NCBI GenBank assembly: GCA_031264885.1 | Contig: JAISDM010000201.1 | Coordinates: 1-10,011 of the forward strand | Direction of reading: 5' to 3' | Length of the DNA: 10,011 nt | Source: Peptococcaceae bacterium | Lineage (GTDB): Bacteria > Bacillota > Peptococcia > DRI-13 > UBA5745 | Shown here: piece after piece, positions 1 to 6,583 of the stretch | Layout of the letters: each line of letters opens with the position of its first letter | Position numbering within the stretch: position 1 is the first letter of the stretch | The notes under the pieces: generated by a model | Seen by the model: the letters and a program-made list of their open reading frames with translations, nothing else | The model's database searches: none | Told to the model about the DNA's origin: nothing | Translations under genes and position numbers: made by a program

Positions 1-697
1 CGCCGCTGATCACCTGGCGCGGAGGCCCCTGGACCAGGATTTTTCCGTCTTTGAGGCCGACGACTTCATCTGAATACATCAGCGCCTGGTTGATATCGTG
101 CAGCACCATGACGATGGTCAGCCCGTGCTTTTCGTTGAGTTTCCGCACCAGCCGGAGGATCTCCACCTGGTAGCGCACATCCAGAAATGTGGTCGGTTCA
201 TCCAGAAACAGCAGGCGCGTGTCCTGAGCCAGGGCCATCGCGATAAAAGCCCGCTGACGCTGGCCGCCGGAGAGCGTGCCCATGGACTTGTCCGCGATCT
301 TTGAGATCCCCGTGGCGTCCATCGCCCACCGTATCCGCTCCGCGTCCTGTTCCGAGGGCGCGCGGAGCATGGAACTGTGCGGGATCCTGCCATAGCCCAC
401 CAGCTTCCTCACGAACAAATCATCCGGCGAGGTGTTTTTTTGATGCACGATCGCCGCTTTTTTAGCGAAATCCCTCAGCCGTATCCCGGAAATATCCCGT
501 TCCCCCAACAGCACCCGCCCGGCGTCCGGCTTTAAATTCTTGGTCATCAGCTTCAGCAGCGTGGTCTTGCCGCAGGCGTTGGCGCCCATCAATGTGGTGA
601 CCGCCCCGGGTTTGACCGTGAACGTCACCCCGGAAAGCACCGGCAGATCCCCGTAGGCAAAGGACAGATTCTCGGCGGCCATGCGCTCATCGGCCAA
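1..697 (-). CDS. FecE/FhuC-type heme/iron ABC transporter ATP-binding protein (3' end beyond window)
   Basis: This is the cytoplasmic ATPase that powers import by the permease encoded just upstream. All nucleotide-binding motifs are visible, numbered from a TTG start: Walker A GANACGKT (38-45), signature LSGGQ (142-146), Walker B ending FLDEP (D166, E167) and the H-loop H200 in VLHDIN. About 232 codons are in the window; this family usually has about 255, so only a short C-terminal part is missing. The TTG at 697 is preferred because a GGGGGG Shine-Dalgarno lies 6 nt upstream, and it overlaps the permease stop by 11 nt, as in translational coupling. An ATG at 682 is the alternative. Walker A has Ala where relatives usually have Gly (NACGKT rather than NGCGKS), which still fits GxxxxGKT. 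It is the last gene seen of the heme operon. The family is sure; the heme substrate is inferred from context. Confidence 0.93.
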   Translation of the reverse strand, partial: MADERMAAENLSFAYGDLPVLSGVTFTVKPGAVTTLMGANACGKTTLLKLMTKNLKPDAGRVLLGERDISGIRLRDFAKKAAIVHQKNTSPDDLFVRKLVGYGRIPHSSMLRAPSEQDAERIRWAMDATGISKIADKSMGTLSGGQRQRAFIAMALAQDTRLLFLDEPTTFLDVRYQVEILRLVRKLNEKHGLTIVMVLHDINQALMYSDEVVGLKDGKILVQGPPRQVISG

Positions 698-1670
698 TTT
701 GATCCCCCCTTCGCAGCAGAATGATAAAAAACGGACCGCCGAACACGCTCATCACCACCGCCGCCGAAATCTCATAAGGCGCCGCGATCAACCGCCCCGC
801 CGTGTCCGCCAGCAGCAAGATAAAACCGCCCAGCAGCACGCAGAAAGGCGTAAGTATCCGGTGATCCGAACCGACGATTTTTCGCGCCATGTGCGGCGCC
901 AAAAGCGCCAGGAAGCCGATGACCCCTACAATCGCCGTGGCGGAAGCCACCAACAGCACCGCCACGCCGGAAATCCCCGCCCGCAGCGCGTCCGCGTTCA
1001 CGCCCAGTCCGCGCACCGCCGTGTCGTCCAGCGCCATCAGGTTGCAGGCAGGCGACAGGAGGAACGACGGAATCAGTCCGATCGCCGCGTACAGCCCCAG
1101 CAGCCTCACATCGTTCCAGGTTCGCTGGGACAGGCCGCTGACCGTGACGGACACGCCGGAAGCGTTGCCGACGCCTCCCAGAATGCCGGTCAGACCGGCG
1201 AACACGGCGCTCACCGCCACGCCCACGAGAATGATCCGCACCGGGTCAAGCCCCCCTTTCCAAGACAGGGAATAAATCAGAACAAAGGCCGCGGCGCCCC
1301 CGGCGAAGGCAAGCACGGGCACAGAGAAATACAGCATCGGAAAGAACATCGTCACCACCGCCGCCGCAAAGGCCGCTCCGCCTGAGATGCCGATGATGCC
1401 GGGATCGGCCAGGGGGTTTTTCAGCACCGCCTGAAGCAGCAACCCGGAAGCGGACAGCATGGCTCCCGACAGCAGAGCCACCAGGACGCGCGGAAAGCGC
1501 AGATCATAGATCGCCGCTACACGCGGGTCGTATTCCACAAACAGCCCCCGGAGCAGTTCGTCCCAGGTCACCGAGACGCTGCCCGTCTTCATGGCGAACA
1601 GCAGCAAGACAACGGTCAGCGCGGCCAATACCAGGCAGCCGGCGGCGCCGGCGATTACGCCCCTTTTCAT
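687..1670 (-). CDS. FecCD/BtuC-family permease of the heme ABC transporter
   Basis: This 327-residue, very hydrophobic inner-membrane protein forms the translocation channel that receives heme from the IsdE-like lipoprotein. Family hallmarks are LRFPRVLVALLSGA followed by QAVLKNPLADPGIIGIS (about residues 58-95), a RTWNDV motif mid-protein, GFLALLAPHMAR..GSDHR (about 250-270, the region that contacts the ATPase) and a closing DTAGRLIAAPYEI..G.PFF.ILLRR segment. The length is normal for a FecCD permease with about ten membrane helices. Its ATG overlaps the stop of the substrate-binding protein by four bases (ATGA, 1667-1670), and its own stop overlaps the ATPase start, so all three are probably translationally coupled. 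Only one permease gene is present, so it would act as a homodimer. It corresponds to IsdF or HtsB/SiaB of other Gram-positives; the heme substrate is inferred from its neighbours. Confidence 0.94.
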   Translation of the reverse strand: MKRGVIAGAAGCLVLAALTVVLLLFAMKTGSVSVTWDELLRGLFVEYDPRVAAIYDLRFPRVLVALLSGAMLSASGLLLQAVLKNPLADPGIIGISGGAAFAAAVVTMFFPMLYFSVPVLAFAGGAAAFVLIYSLSWKGGLDPVRIILVGVAVSAVFAGLTGILGGVGNASGVSVTVSGLSQRTWNDVRLLGLYAAIGLIPSFLLSPACNLMALDDTAVRGLGVNADALRAGISGVAVLLVASATAIVGVIGFLALLAPHMARKIVGSDHRILTPFCVLLGGFILLLADTAGRLIAAPYEISAAVVMSVFGGPFFIILLRRGDQIGR

Positions 1671-2581
1671 GAGGCGTCCTCTCCATAAAAGATCTCCGCC
1701 ATCTGATCAAAGGCTTCCGGCCAGCGGAAATTGGCGCTCATACCAAAGATGGTATAGTCCAAATCATACACACGCCCCTCCTGAACAGCCCGGAAATGCC
1801 TCCAGATGTCGTTTTCCGCGAATTCCTTCGCGAACATATCGGCCACCAGATCCGGCAAGGCGTGCGCGGTGCGCAATATAACATCCGGATCCAGTTCCAA
1901 CAGCGCCTCCGTGTTCCAACTGACAAAGTCCTCCACAGGATCCGAGACCACATTGATTCCGCCGCCCATCTCGATTAGGCTGCCTACGTAGGAATTCTGG
2001 GTACACTCGATGTAGGCGCCGGGGAGCCCCATCAAGATCAGAACGGTGGGGGATTCCTTGCCGGTTTTCGCGGCTTCCAATCTCTCCAGAACCGCGTGGT
2101 ATTCCTCGACCAGCGCCCGCGCTTTTTCCCCTTTGCCGTATTTCTCTCCTAAATATTCAATGCTCTCATACAGCCCCGCCACACTGCGCAAATTGAGGAA
2201 AGTCGCGGGGATATCCGCGTTGGCGAAGCCCGGGGCCAGGTCGCTTTCCAGTGTGTCGGGGCCTACGACCTCGGTGGGGTTCAGCAGCTTGATCGCCTCG
2301 AAATCCGGCGCCATAGGGCTGCCGGTCTCCGGCAAATCCTCATACCGGGCGGGCAAACCCTCCAAGGCGGGGCGACCGGCAAGCTCCAATTCCAGCCGGT
2401 CGCATATCTCCACCGCCGCCCGGGACGTGGCGATGAGCCGGTACGCTTCGGCGGCCAGCAGCCCTCCGTCCGGAGACGCCGCCGGCGACGGATGCTGATC
2501 CACACAGCCGGACGCGGCGGCGATACTGAGGGTGAGGGTAAGCGTGAGAACCGCGGTTCGATATTTGTTCATAAATCTCAT
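1667..2581 (-). CDS. isdE: IsdE/HtsA-type heme-binding lipoprotein (ABC transporter substrate-binding protein)
   Basis: This lipid-anchored receptor on the outer face of the membrane takes heme from surface proteins and delivers it to the permease. Numbered from the ATG at 2581 it has 304 residues: a hydrophobic signal peptide with lipobox ASGC (C26), then a class III (FecB-like) binding protein. Stretches recalling S. aureus IsdE include GSPMAPDFEAI, VLILMGLPGAY, SYVGSLI..GG.NVV, NTEALLELDPDVILR, FAKEFAENDIWRHF and VYDLD. The IsdE axial heme ligands Met78 and His229 appear to correspond to M90 and H240 here, with nearly the same spacing (150 against 151 residues). The frame is open to 2611, but the ATG at 2581 has a GGAAGGAA Shine-Dalgarno close upstream, overlaps the stop of shp (ATGA), and puts the signal peptide at the N-terminus. 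Family and ligand assignment are by eye, but the match is extensive. Confidence 0.92.
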   Translation of the reverse strand: MRFMNKYRTAVLTLTLTLSIAAASGCVDQHPSPAASPDGGLLAAEAYRLIATSRAAVEICDRLELELAGRPALEGLPARYEDLPETGSPMAPDFEAIKLLNPTEVVGPDTLESDLAPGFANADIPATFLNLRSVAGLYESIEYLGEKYGKGEKARALVEEYHAVLERLEAAKTGKESPTVLILMGLPGAYIECTQNSYVGSLIEMGGGINVVSDPVEDFVSWNTEALLELDPDVILRTAHALPDLVADMFAKEFAENDIWRHFRAVQEGRVYDLDYTIFGMSANFRWPEAFDQMAEIFYGEDAS

Positions 2582-3618
2582 GCGCGTTCCTTCCGTTTCA
2601 TCGACAGCCAAAGAGACGCTCCAGCCGCGGCGATCAAGAGAATGGCCGCAATGATGAGAATCGGGCTTAAGCCGCCGGAACCGCCGCCGCCCGAACCGCC
2701 GCCGCCGGTTCCGGATGCTTGTCCGGGTACGGCCGCGACTGCCGCTTCGTCGGATTCGGATGGAGCCGAAGCCGATGGAGGCGTTGTTGACCCGGCGCCG
2801 GCGGCATCCTGAATCCCCGGGGCCGCAGCCGTACTTGGCGGCGCGGTCTGTTCCCGCGCCGGCGAAGAGGTCACCGCGATCTCCCGCGGCGCTGTGGATT
2901 CGCCCGCATCACCGGAGGGCTCCGGCGCCGCTGCAGCCGGTGTAATATCCGGCGCGGCGGCGGATTCCGGCGTCGCCGCCGCCGCGCCGTCCGTCGGCGC
3001 CGAGGCTTCCGCCGCGTCCCCTTGCCCTGTGTCCGCCTGCGCCGGGGCTTCTCCCGCGCCCTCTTGCCCGGCCTCCGCCGCTTGAGACTCACCGTCCCCT
3101 GTTTTTGGCTTGACACTGACCACAAAATCCCCGCTGCCCTCGGTCAGCGATTCGGACAGATTCATATAGAATTTCACATCCCGCCCCATGGGAATCACAT
3201 ACATTTCCCAGCTTATGTACGCGCCCACGGAAGGCAGCTCAAAGCGGTAATCCGCCGTATCCGCGCCCGCGTCCTCAGCCGTGACCCGGGGCGTCACTTT
3301 CGTGTAGCCCCCGCCCGGCGCGTCCTGCACAAACAAGCGAAAATCCCTCATGTTGCTCATAAGCTGCAAGCGCACCGTGGCGTAAACCTTGCCGCCGTCG
3401 ATCTCCGCCAGCGCCTTCCCGTATACGACGCTGCGGCACATCCCCTCGCCCAAAGCGGCGTTTTTTGAGCCGCCGTCGTCGGTGACGCCCGTGTCGGGAT
3501 TCAGGTAATATGTATTTGTCACCGTCAAATACACCCCGTCGCTCACCGCGAAAACAGGCGCGAACCCAAAGAAGCAGAACGCGGCGGCGGCAAACACCAG
3601 TCTTTTAAGCATTTTCAA
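2578..3618 (-). CDS. shp: Shp-type membrane-anchored heme-binding surface protein
   Basis: In S. pyogenes, Shp takes heme from the receptor Shr and hands it to the lipoprotein HtsA, which is the next gene here. The protein has 346 residues: signal peptide 1-24 (cut probably after VFA), heme-binding domain about 28-172, an Ala/Glu/Pro/Ser/Thr-rich spacer about 173-302, a Gly-Ser linker 303-316, one membrane helix 319-340 and a basic tail KRKERA. Domain hallmarks are TYYLNPDTG..DDGG, LGEGM and PMGRDVKFY. The two methionines that ligate heme in S. pyogenes Shp (Met66, Met153) match M60 and M144 in those motifs. No LPxTG signal is present, so anchoring is by the helix, as in streptococcal Shp. 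The likely start is TTG at 3618, since AGGGGG lies 8 nt upstream; ATG 3612 would be 14 nt away. The stop overlaps the isdE start. Confidence 0.9.
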   Translation of the reverse strand: MKMLKRLVFAAAAFCFFGFAPVFAVSDGVYLTVTNTYYLNPDTGVTDDGGSKNAALGEGMCRSVVYGKALAEIDGGKVYATVRLQLMSNMRDFRLFVQDAPGGGYTKVTPRVTAEDAGADTADYRFELPSVGAYISWEMYVIPMGRDVKFYMNLSESLTEGSGDFVVSVKPKTGDGESQAAEAGQEGAGEAPAQADTGQGDAAEASAPTDGAAAATPESAAAPDITPAAAAPEPSGDAGESTAPREIAVTSSPAREQTAPPSTAAAPGIQDAAGAGSTTPPSASAPSESDEAAVAAVPGQASGTGGGGSGGGGSGGLSPILIIAAILLIAAAGASLWLSMKRKERA

Positions 3619-3657
3619 AACAAAAACCCCCTATTTCAGTTATTTATAGCTAACAAC

Positions 3658-4461
3658 TCAGCAAAAAAATTTCCTCAAATCAAACACCGACACGCATAAA
3701 TCGCTTACGCTGACCGGCATTTCCGGAACCGTCGCCTCGGCTCTCACCCGCGCCGTCAGTTTTTCCAATCCGTCCCCCGAATTGACGTATTCCATCGCGC
3801 CGCAGGGAATCACCCATTCCCGTTTGGTTTCGGGTATGGCCTCGCGCCATTGGCCATTTTGCATATAAGAGAGACTTTTGAGGGTTCCGCGGAACCCTTT
3901 ATACGCGATGGTCTTTGACGTGAGAACCAATCCCACGCTGTTGGGTCCCGCAACCAGCCGCGCGTCGCCCCTGAAGCCCCTGTTCCCCATAGAGAGATTG
4001 CTGGTTCCGGGTATGAACAGGTTGATCTTTACCGGATAATTCCCGCAAGGCAAAGCCTCAAGCGATTTGCAGCGAGAATCGGCGACCTTGCTCAGCATAC
4101 GCTCCAGATACAGATAGTCGGCCAGCTTTTGGACGATTTCGAGAGAGGACCCGGCGACCGTCCTAAATGCCTCCTCTCCCGCCGTTTTATCGTCCAGACC
4201 GAAGCGCTTGTACAAAATCGCGATCTCTTCCGCCGGCTTCACATACTTCGCGATGAGTGAGACGCCCCTCTTAGTCAACGCCATATTCTTGCCGTCCGCG
4301 TCCACCAGCCCCATGTTCACCAAAACGGCGTTCATTTGAGAGACGGCGCTTTTGCTCACGCCAAAAGCCTTGGATAAGGCGGTGACGGATCTGCGCAAGC
4401 CCCGGTGGTAATAATAATACCGCAAATATAACAGTTGAAGTGGTCTAAGGTTCTGATCCAT
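3658..4461 (-). CDS. DtxR/MntR-like winged-helix regulator with unfamiliar C-terminal domain
   Basis: A probable transcription regulator of 267 residues, first gene of the heme operon. Residues about 8-66 form a winged helix-turn-helix: RSVTALSKAFGVSKSAVSQM is the helix-turn-helix, and NMALTKRG the wing. A helical stretch (about 70-125) follows where DtxR/MntR proteins dimerise and bind metal, but the His and Glu ligands expected there are not apparent by eye (KYVKPAEEI and EEAFRTVAG instead). Residues about 130-267 look beta-rich, contain two PCG motifs (138-140, 219-221) and end in Cys; I do not recognise this domain. ATG 4461 is chosen over an upstream in-frame ATG at 4560 because the latter lies inside the promoter -35 box; GGGGAAAAGAG precedes 4461. 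In S. pyogenes the shr-shp-hts operon is controlled by the DtxR-family MtsR, so regulation of this heme operon is a fair inference. The ligand sensed is unknown. Confidence 0.72.
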   Translation of the reverse strand: MDQNLRPLQLLYLRYYYYHRGLRRSVTALSKAFGVSKSAVSQMNAVLVNMGLVDADGKNMALTKRGVSLIAKYVKPAEEIAILYKRFGLDDKTAGEEAFRTVAGSSLEIVQKLADYLYLERMLSKVADSRCKSLEALPCGNYPVKINLFIPGTSNLSMGNRGFRGDARLVAGPNSVGLVLTSKTIAYKGFRGTLKSLSYMQNGQWREAIPETKREWVIPCGAMEYVNSGDGLEKLTARVRAEATVPEMPVSVSDLCVSVFDLRKFFC

Positions 4462-4500
4462 TCTCTTTTCCCCAGTAGTGTGTGACAACGCGAACATTTT

Positions 4501-4519
4501 GCGGCAGCAACGCCGCCGC
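4501..4519 (-). promoter_or_regulatory. Possible hairpin in the 5' leader of the heme operon
   Basis: Just downstream of the predicted transcription start (about 4524) the leader holds GCGGCGGC-GTT-GCTGCCGC (read on the minus strand), an 8-bp stem with one mismatch and a 3-nt loop. It could be an RNA hairpin or a protein operator. No poly-U follows it, so it is not an intrinsic terminator. The structure is visible; any function is a guess. Confidence 0.35.
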
Positions 4520-4530
4520 TTCCGATTCCC

Positions 4531-4560
4531 ATAGTAGCACCGAAATAATCCAAATGTCAA
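4531..4560 (-). promoter_or_regulatory. Sigma-A-type promoter of the regulator-shp-isdE-permease-ATPase operon
   Basis: On the minus strand a perfect -35 TTGACA (4560-4555) is followed after 18 nt by a -10 TACTAT (4536-4531), preceded by TGC, which makes an extended -10. Transcription would start near 4524, about 63 nt before the regulator ATG. No comparably good promoter is seen in the 39 nt between the regulator and shp, so this one may serve all five genes. Confidence 0.75.
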
Positions 4561-4583
4561 CTAAAATTTTTGCTGCTTTCGGA

Positions 4584-4629
4584 CGGCCAATGCTCCGGAA
4601 ACGTCCGGAAACGTCCGGAAACCTGGCCG
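4584..4629. repeat. Three TCCGGA boxes at 10-bp spacing within a 6-bp inverted repeat
   Basis: The unit TCCGGAAAC(G) occurs three times with an exact 10-bp period (4594-4602, 4604-4612, 4614-4622). Each TCCGGA is itself a palindrome, so the sites lie on one helix face. CGGCCA (4584-4589) and TGGCCG (4624-4629) flank the array as perfect inverted repeats. The array lies between two divergent promoters, 24 bp upstream of the heme operon -35 and 10 bp upstream of the other -35. It is probably a cooperative protein-binding site; the binding protein is unknown, and the adjacent winged-helix regulator is one candidate. Confidence 0.6.
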
Positions 4630-4638
4630 CTAAAGATT

Positions 4639-4667
4639 TTGACTTTGATTAATCCAAGTGATACTAT
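4639..4667 (+). promoter_or_regulatory. Sigma-A-type promoter for the rightward gene pair
   Basis: TTGACT (4639-4644), a 17-nt spacer and TACTAT (4662-4667) preceded by TGA form an extended -10 promoter. A second TATAAT overlaps at 4665-4670, but at a poorer 20-nt spacing. The start would be near 4674, giving a leader of about 59 nt before the ATG at 4733. The TACTAT -10 is the same as in the divergent heme promoter. Confidence 0.7.
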
Positions 4668-4732
4668 AATCGTAAAGCCATCAAGTTCGCGGCTGAAGTG
4701 AAGCCAGCATTACATAGGAGGTTACAATTCTT

Positions 4733-5197
4733 ATGAAGAAACTGTTTTTTCAGAATAGGATTAAACTGTTTCTTCTGATAATTATTGTAATATCAGTTTG
4801 CTATATGGTTGTTTTATGTGTTAATAGACAAAGTTTGAATATTTCAATTGACAGAGAAAGTATAAATAATATAGTCGTCAACAGCTGCGGACTTGGCCCT
4901 AAAACAGTGTATTATTCAGATCATAAAGAGGCGTTAGATTCTCTGTTCAGTATGATTTCAGGCGAGTATGAATACATTGGCAATTGGAAAAGACCTGACA
5001 CATCAGGCGGTGGTCCATATACGATTGCGTTGTATGATCATAACAAAGATTTGATTGATACAATCTATTATATGGACTATCGTATTTTTGTTGGTACGAT
5101 TTGGAGAGATAAGTTTTGCACATACAAACACAAAGAGAAGATGCTTGATTTTAACGAATTCCATATTTACTTAGATGAACACGTGGAATTTCGCTGA
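4733..5197 (+). CDS. Small membrane-anchored protein of unknown function
   Basis: This 154-residue protein is not one I recognise. A short basic N-terminus (MKKLFFQNRIK) is followed by one strongly hydrophobic segment (about 12-30), so it is probably held in the membrane by its N-terminus with the remaining 120 residues outside. The outer part is rich in Tyr, Asp and Ile, with short alternating hydrophobic stretches (TIALYDHNKDLIDTIYY) that suggest beta strands. The Shine-Dalgarno TAGGAGGT (4715-4722) is excellent and sits 10 nt before the ATG. The DNA is clearly AT-richer than the heme operon and the collagen-like gene, which may point to separate acquisition. The following lipoprotein gene starts 26 nt after its stop, so the two are probably co-transcribed. 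A real gene is likely; no function can be assigned. Confidence 0.75.
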   Translation: MKKLFFQNRIKLFLLIIIVISVCYMVVLCVNRQSLNISIDRESINNIVVNSCGLGPKTVYYSDHKEALDSLFSMISGEYEYIGNWKRPDTSGGGPYTIALYDHNKDLIDTIYYMDYRIFVGTIWRDKFCTYKHKEKMLDFNEFHIYLDEHVEFR

Positions 5198-5223
5198 TAA
5201 GGGCCTAATATCGAGGGAACAGC

Positions 5224-6384
5224 ATGAAACGGTGGGTATTATTCATAGCAATCATGGCGTTGGTGATTTTTTCAAGCTGCAAATTCAAGAATGCCTTTGA
5301 GAATGCTGAAGAAATAATCGCAAGCGCCGAGATCAATGAGCAATGGCAGGTAACTGCTATTGTGCTCTATAAAGGAAACTTGAAAAATGAGAATGAAATG
5401 ACAGGAGAGTTTTGCGTCGCTGCCATAAACGCGGCCGGCGAAGAGGTCTGCCGCTATTCGTTAAATGAGATATACGCCGCTGAAGAATTAACGATGGTTT
5501 TTGCTGAAAACTCAGCCTTGAGGGTACGTGATTATAACAATGACCGTATTCCGGATATTGCGATTGGCTTTCCGGCTGGAGACGGCAGCGGCGAATATAA
5601 ATACACCATATTCTCATTTTACGATGACGGAAATATACTTATCCAGCCGGTTAAGGGATATAAAGAAGACGGATTTATTCATTCCGTAAACTGCGGGAAT
5701 TTTGCTGAACTTCGGGCCTCCGTCGGAGTGGGGATGGAGAGCGCGCCGGGCGTTTTGGCAGGAATCCATAATGGCGCCGCGTTCATACCCGCAAGATATA
5801 CATGGACGGGGAGTGAATTTTCTTTTGTTCTGGAAGAGCCTTTTGTCATACCGCAAGACGGGGTTCCCAACGAATATGGCTATACCGTATCCATAATACA
5901 GACGCGGTTTCTAAAGCCTATGGCGGCGTATGAGAAGGATTTTTCCATATATAAGAGCTACATCTTAGGTTCTTTTGACGCGGTTGTGACGGATAAGAAC
6001 GATTTGGAAATAAGCAGACTGAATATCAATTCACTTTTTTTGAATCGAGAAATTGGCTGGGCCGGAACTTTTCCGCTTGCCTTCGAGGATTACAACGGGG
6101 ATGGCAATTACGAGTTTGCTGTCGGCCAAGCGCTTGATGACAGCCCTGAGTTTCAATATGTTCTTATAAGTATTGACGATGAAGGCGTTTTAAGCCGTGT
6201 GAATGTGACCGGTTATAAAGATGAGGGATATATCTACAACTCAAATGAGGATGCGGCTTTTCGGAAAGTTGTGGTCCCTTATTTTGGCATAGAGGTTACA
6301 TTGAATAACGGCGGTTGGAGTAAAGGCTATTATTATTGGCAAGACAATATGTTTAGATTCCGCAATGGTGTAACGGTCGGATAA
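5224..6384 (+). CDS. Lipoprotein with duplicated FG-GAP/VCBS-like calcium-loop repeats
   Basis: A 386-residue exported lipoprotein of unknown role. The signal peptide ends in a lipobox-like FSSC (C19). The body is an internal duplication: residues about 60-201 and 248-379 follow the same plan, each with an acidic loop (DYNNDRIPD 103-111; DYNGDGNYE 289-297), then (I/F)AxG, an F/Y-rich strand, GYK(E/D)(D/E)G, and a closing YxWxxxxFxF. DxNxDxxx(D/E) loops like these bind calcium in FG-GAP/VCBS and dockerin-like proteins, but calcium binding here is inferred. The ATG at 5224 has GAGGGA a few bases upstream. It follows the small membrane protein by 26 nt and probably forms an operon with it. Proteins of this kind often sit on the cell surface; a role in adhesion or sensing would be speculation. 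Confidence 0.78.
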   Translation: MKRWVLFIAIMALVIFSSCKFKNAFENAEEIIASAEINEQWQVTAIVLYKGNLKNENEMTGEFCVAAINAAGEEVCRYSLNEIYAAEELTMVFAENSALRVRDYNNDRIPDIAIGFPAGDGSGEYKYTIFSFYDDGNILIQPVKGYKEDGFIHSVNCGNFAELRASVGVGMESAPGVLAGIHNGAAFIPARYTWTGSEFSFVLEEPFVIPQDGVPNEYGYTVSIIQTRFLKPMAAYEKDFSIYKSYILGSFDAVVTDKNDLEISRLNINSLFLNREIGWAGTFPLAFEDYNGDGNYEFAVGQALDDSPEFQYVLISIDDEGVLSRVNVTGYKDEGYIYNSNEDAAFRKVVVPYFGIEVTLNNGGWSKGYYYWQDNMFRFRNGVTVG

Positions 6385-6531
6385 AAGTTAGGCATTTTGC
6401 CGCCTGTCTTGGACGGGGGCGGATTTCAATGGCGAATCGAAGTTAGCTTAGGCATAAATAATCGGCGAGGGTGAAAAAGTATTTTTTACGCTTGTAGCAG
6501 GATGATTCGGCGTGAATAAAATAATATTGAA

Positions 6532-6546
6532 CCGCTGATTCAGCGG
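6532..6546. promoter_or_regulatory. Perfect 7-bp palindrome upstream of the collagen-like gene
   Basis: CCGCTGA-T-TCAGCGG is a perfect inverted repeat with a one-base centre, 37 nt before the GTG start of the collagen-like gene and 24 nt before its Shine-Dalgarno. The one-base centre favours a protein operator over an RNA hairpin. No convincing sigma-A promoter is seen around it; a sporulation sigma factor could be used, but I cannot assign one. The palindrome is certain; its role is inferred. Confidence 0.45.
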
Positions 6547-6583
6547 CGAATTAGCAGAAAACGCTTTTTGAGGAGGAATCTAC

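Noticed and set aside
681..1385. 234-codon plus-strand open frame opposite the permease
   Set aside because: Arg/His/Gln-rich translation typical of the antisense of a GC-rich membrane protein gene; the permease on the other strand is certain.
2046..2498. 150-codon plus-strand open frame opposite isdE
   Set aside because: Low-complexity Ser/Ala translation, and it lies wholly within the well-supported isdE on the other strand.
3619..3657. TATAAAT and GTTA-N8-TAAC between regulator and shp as an internal promoter/operator
   Set aside because: No -35 box at an acceptable distance, and the dyad is only 4 bp per arm.
4462..4560. N-terminal extension of the winged-helix regulator to the ATG at 4560
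   Set aside because: The upstream ATG lies inside the TTGACA -35 box of a strong promoter, and the extension is basic, Cys-rich and unlike a DtxR N-terminus.
6400..6422. CCGCCTGTC-TTG-GACGGGGGCGG hairpin after the lipoprotein gene as an intrinsic terminator
   Set aside because: The stem needs a bulge and the following bases (ATTTCAATGG) are not a T tract.
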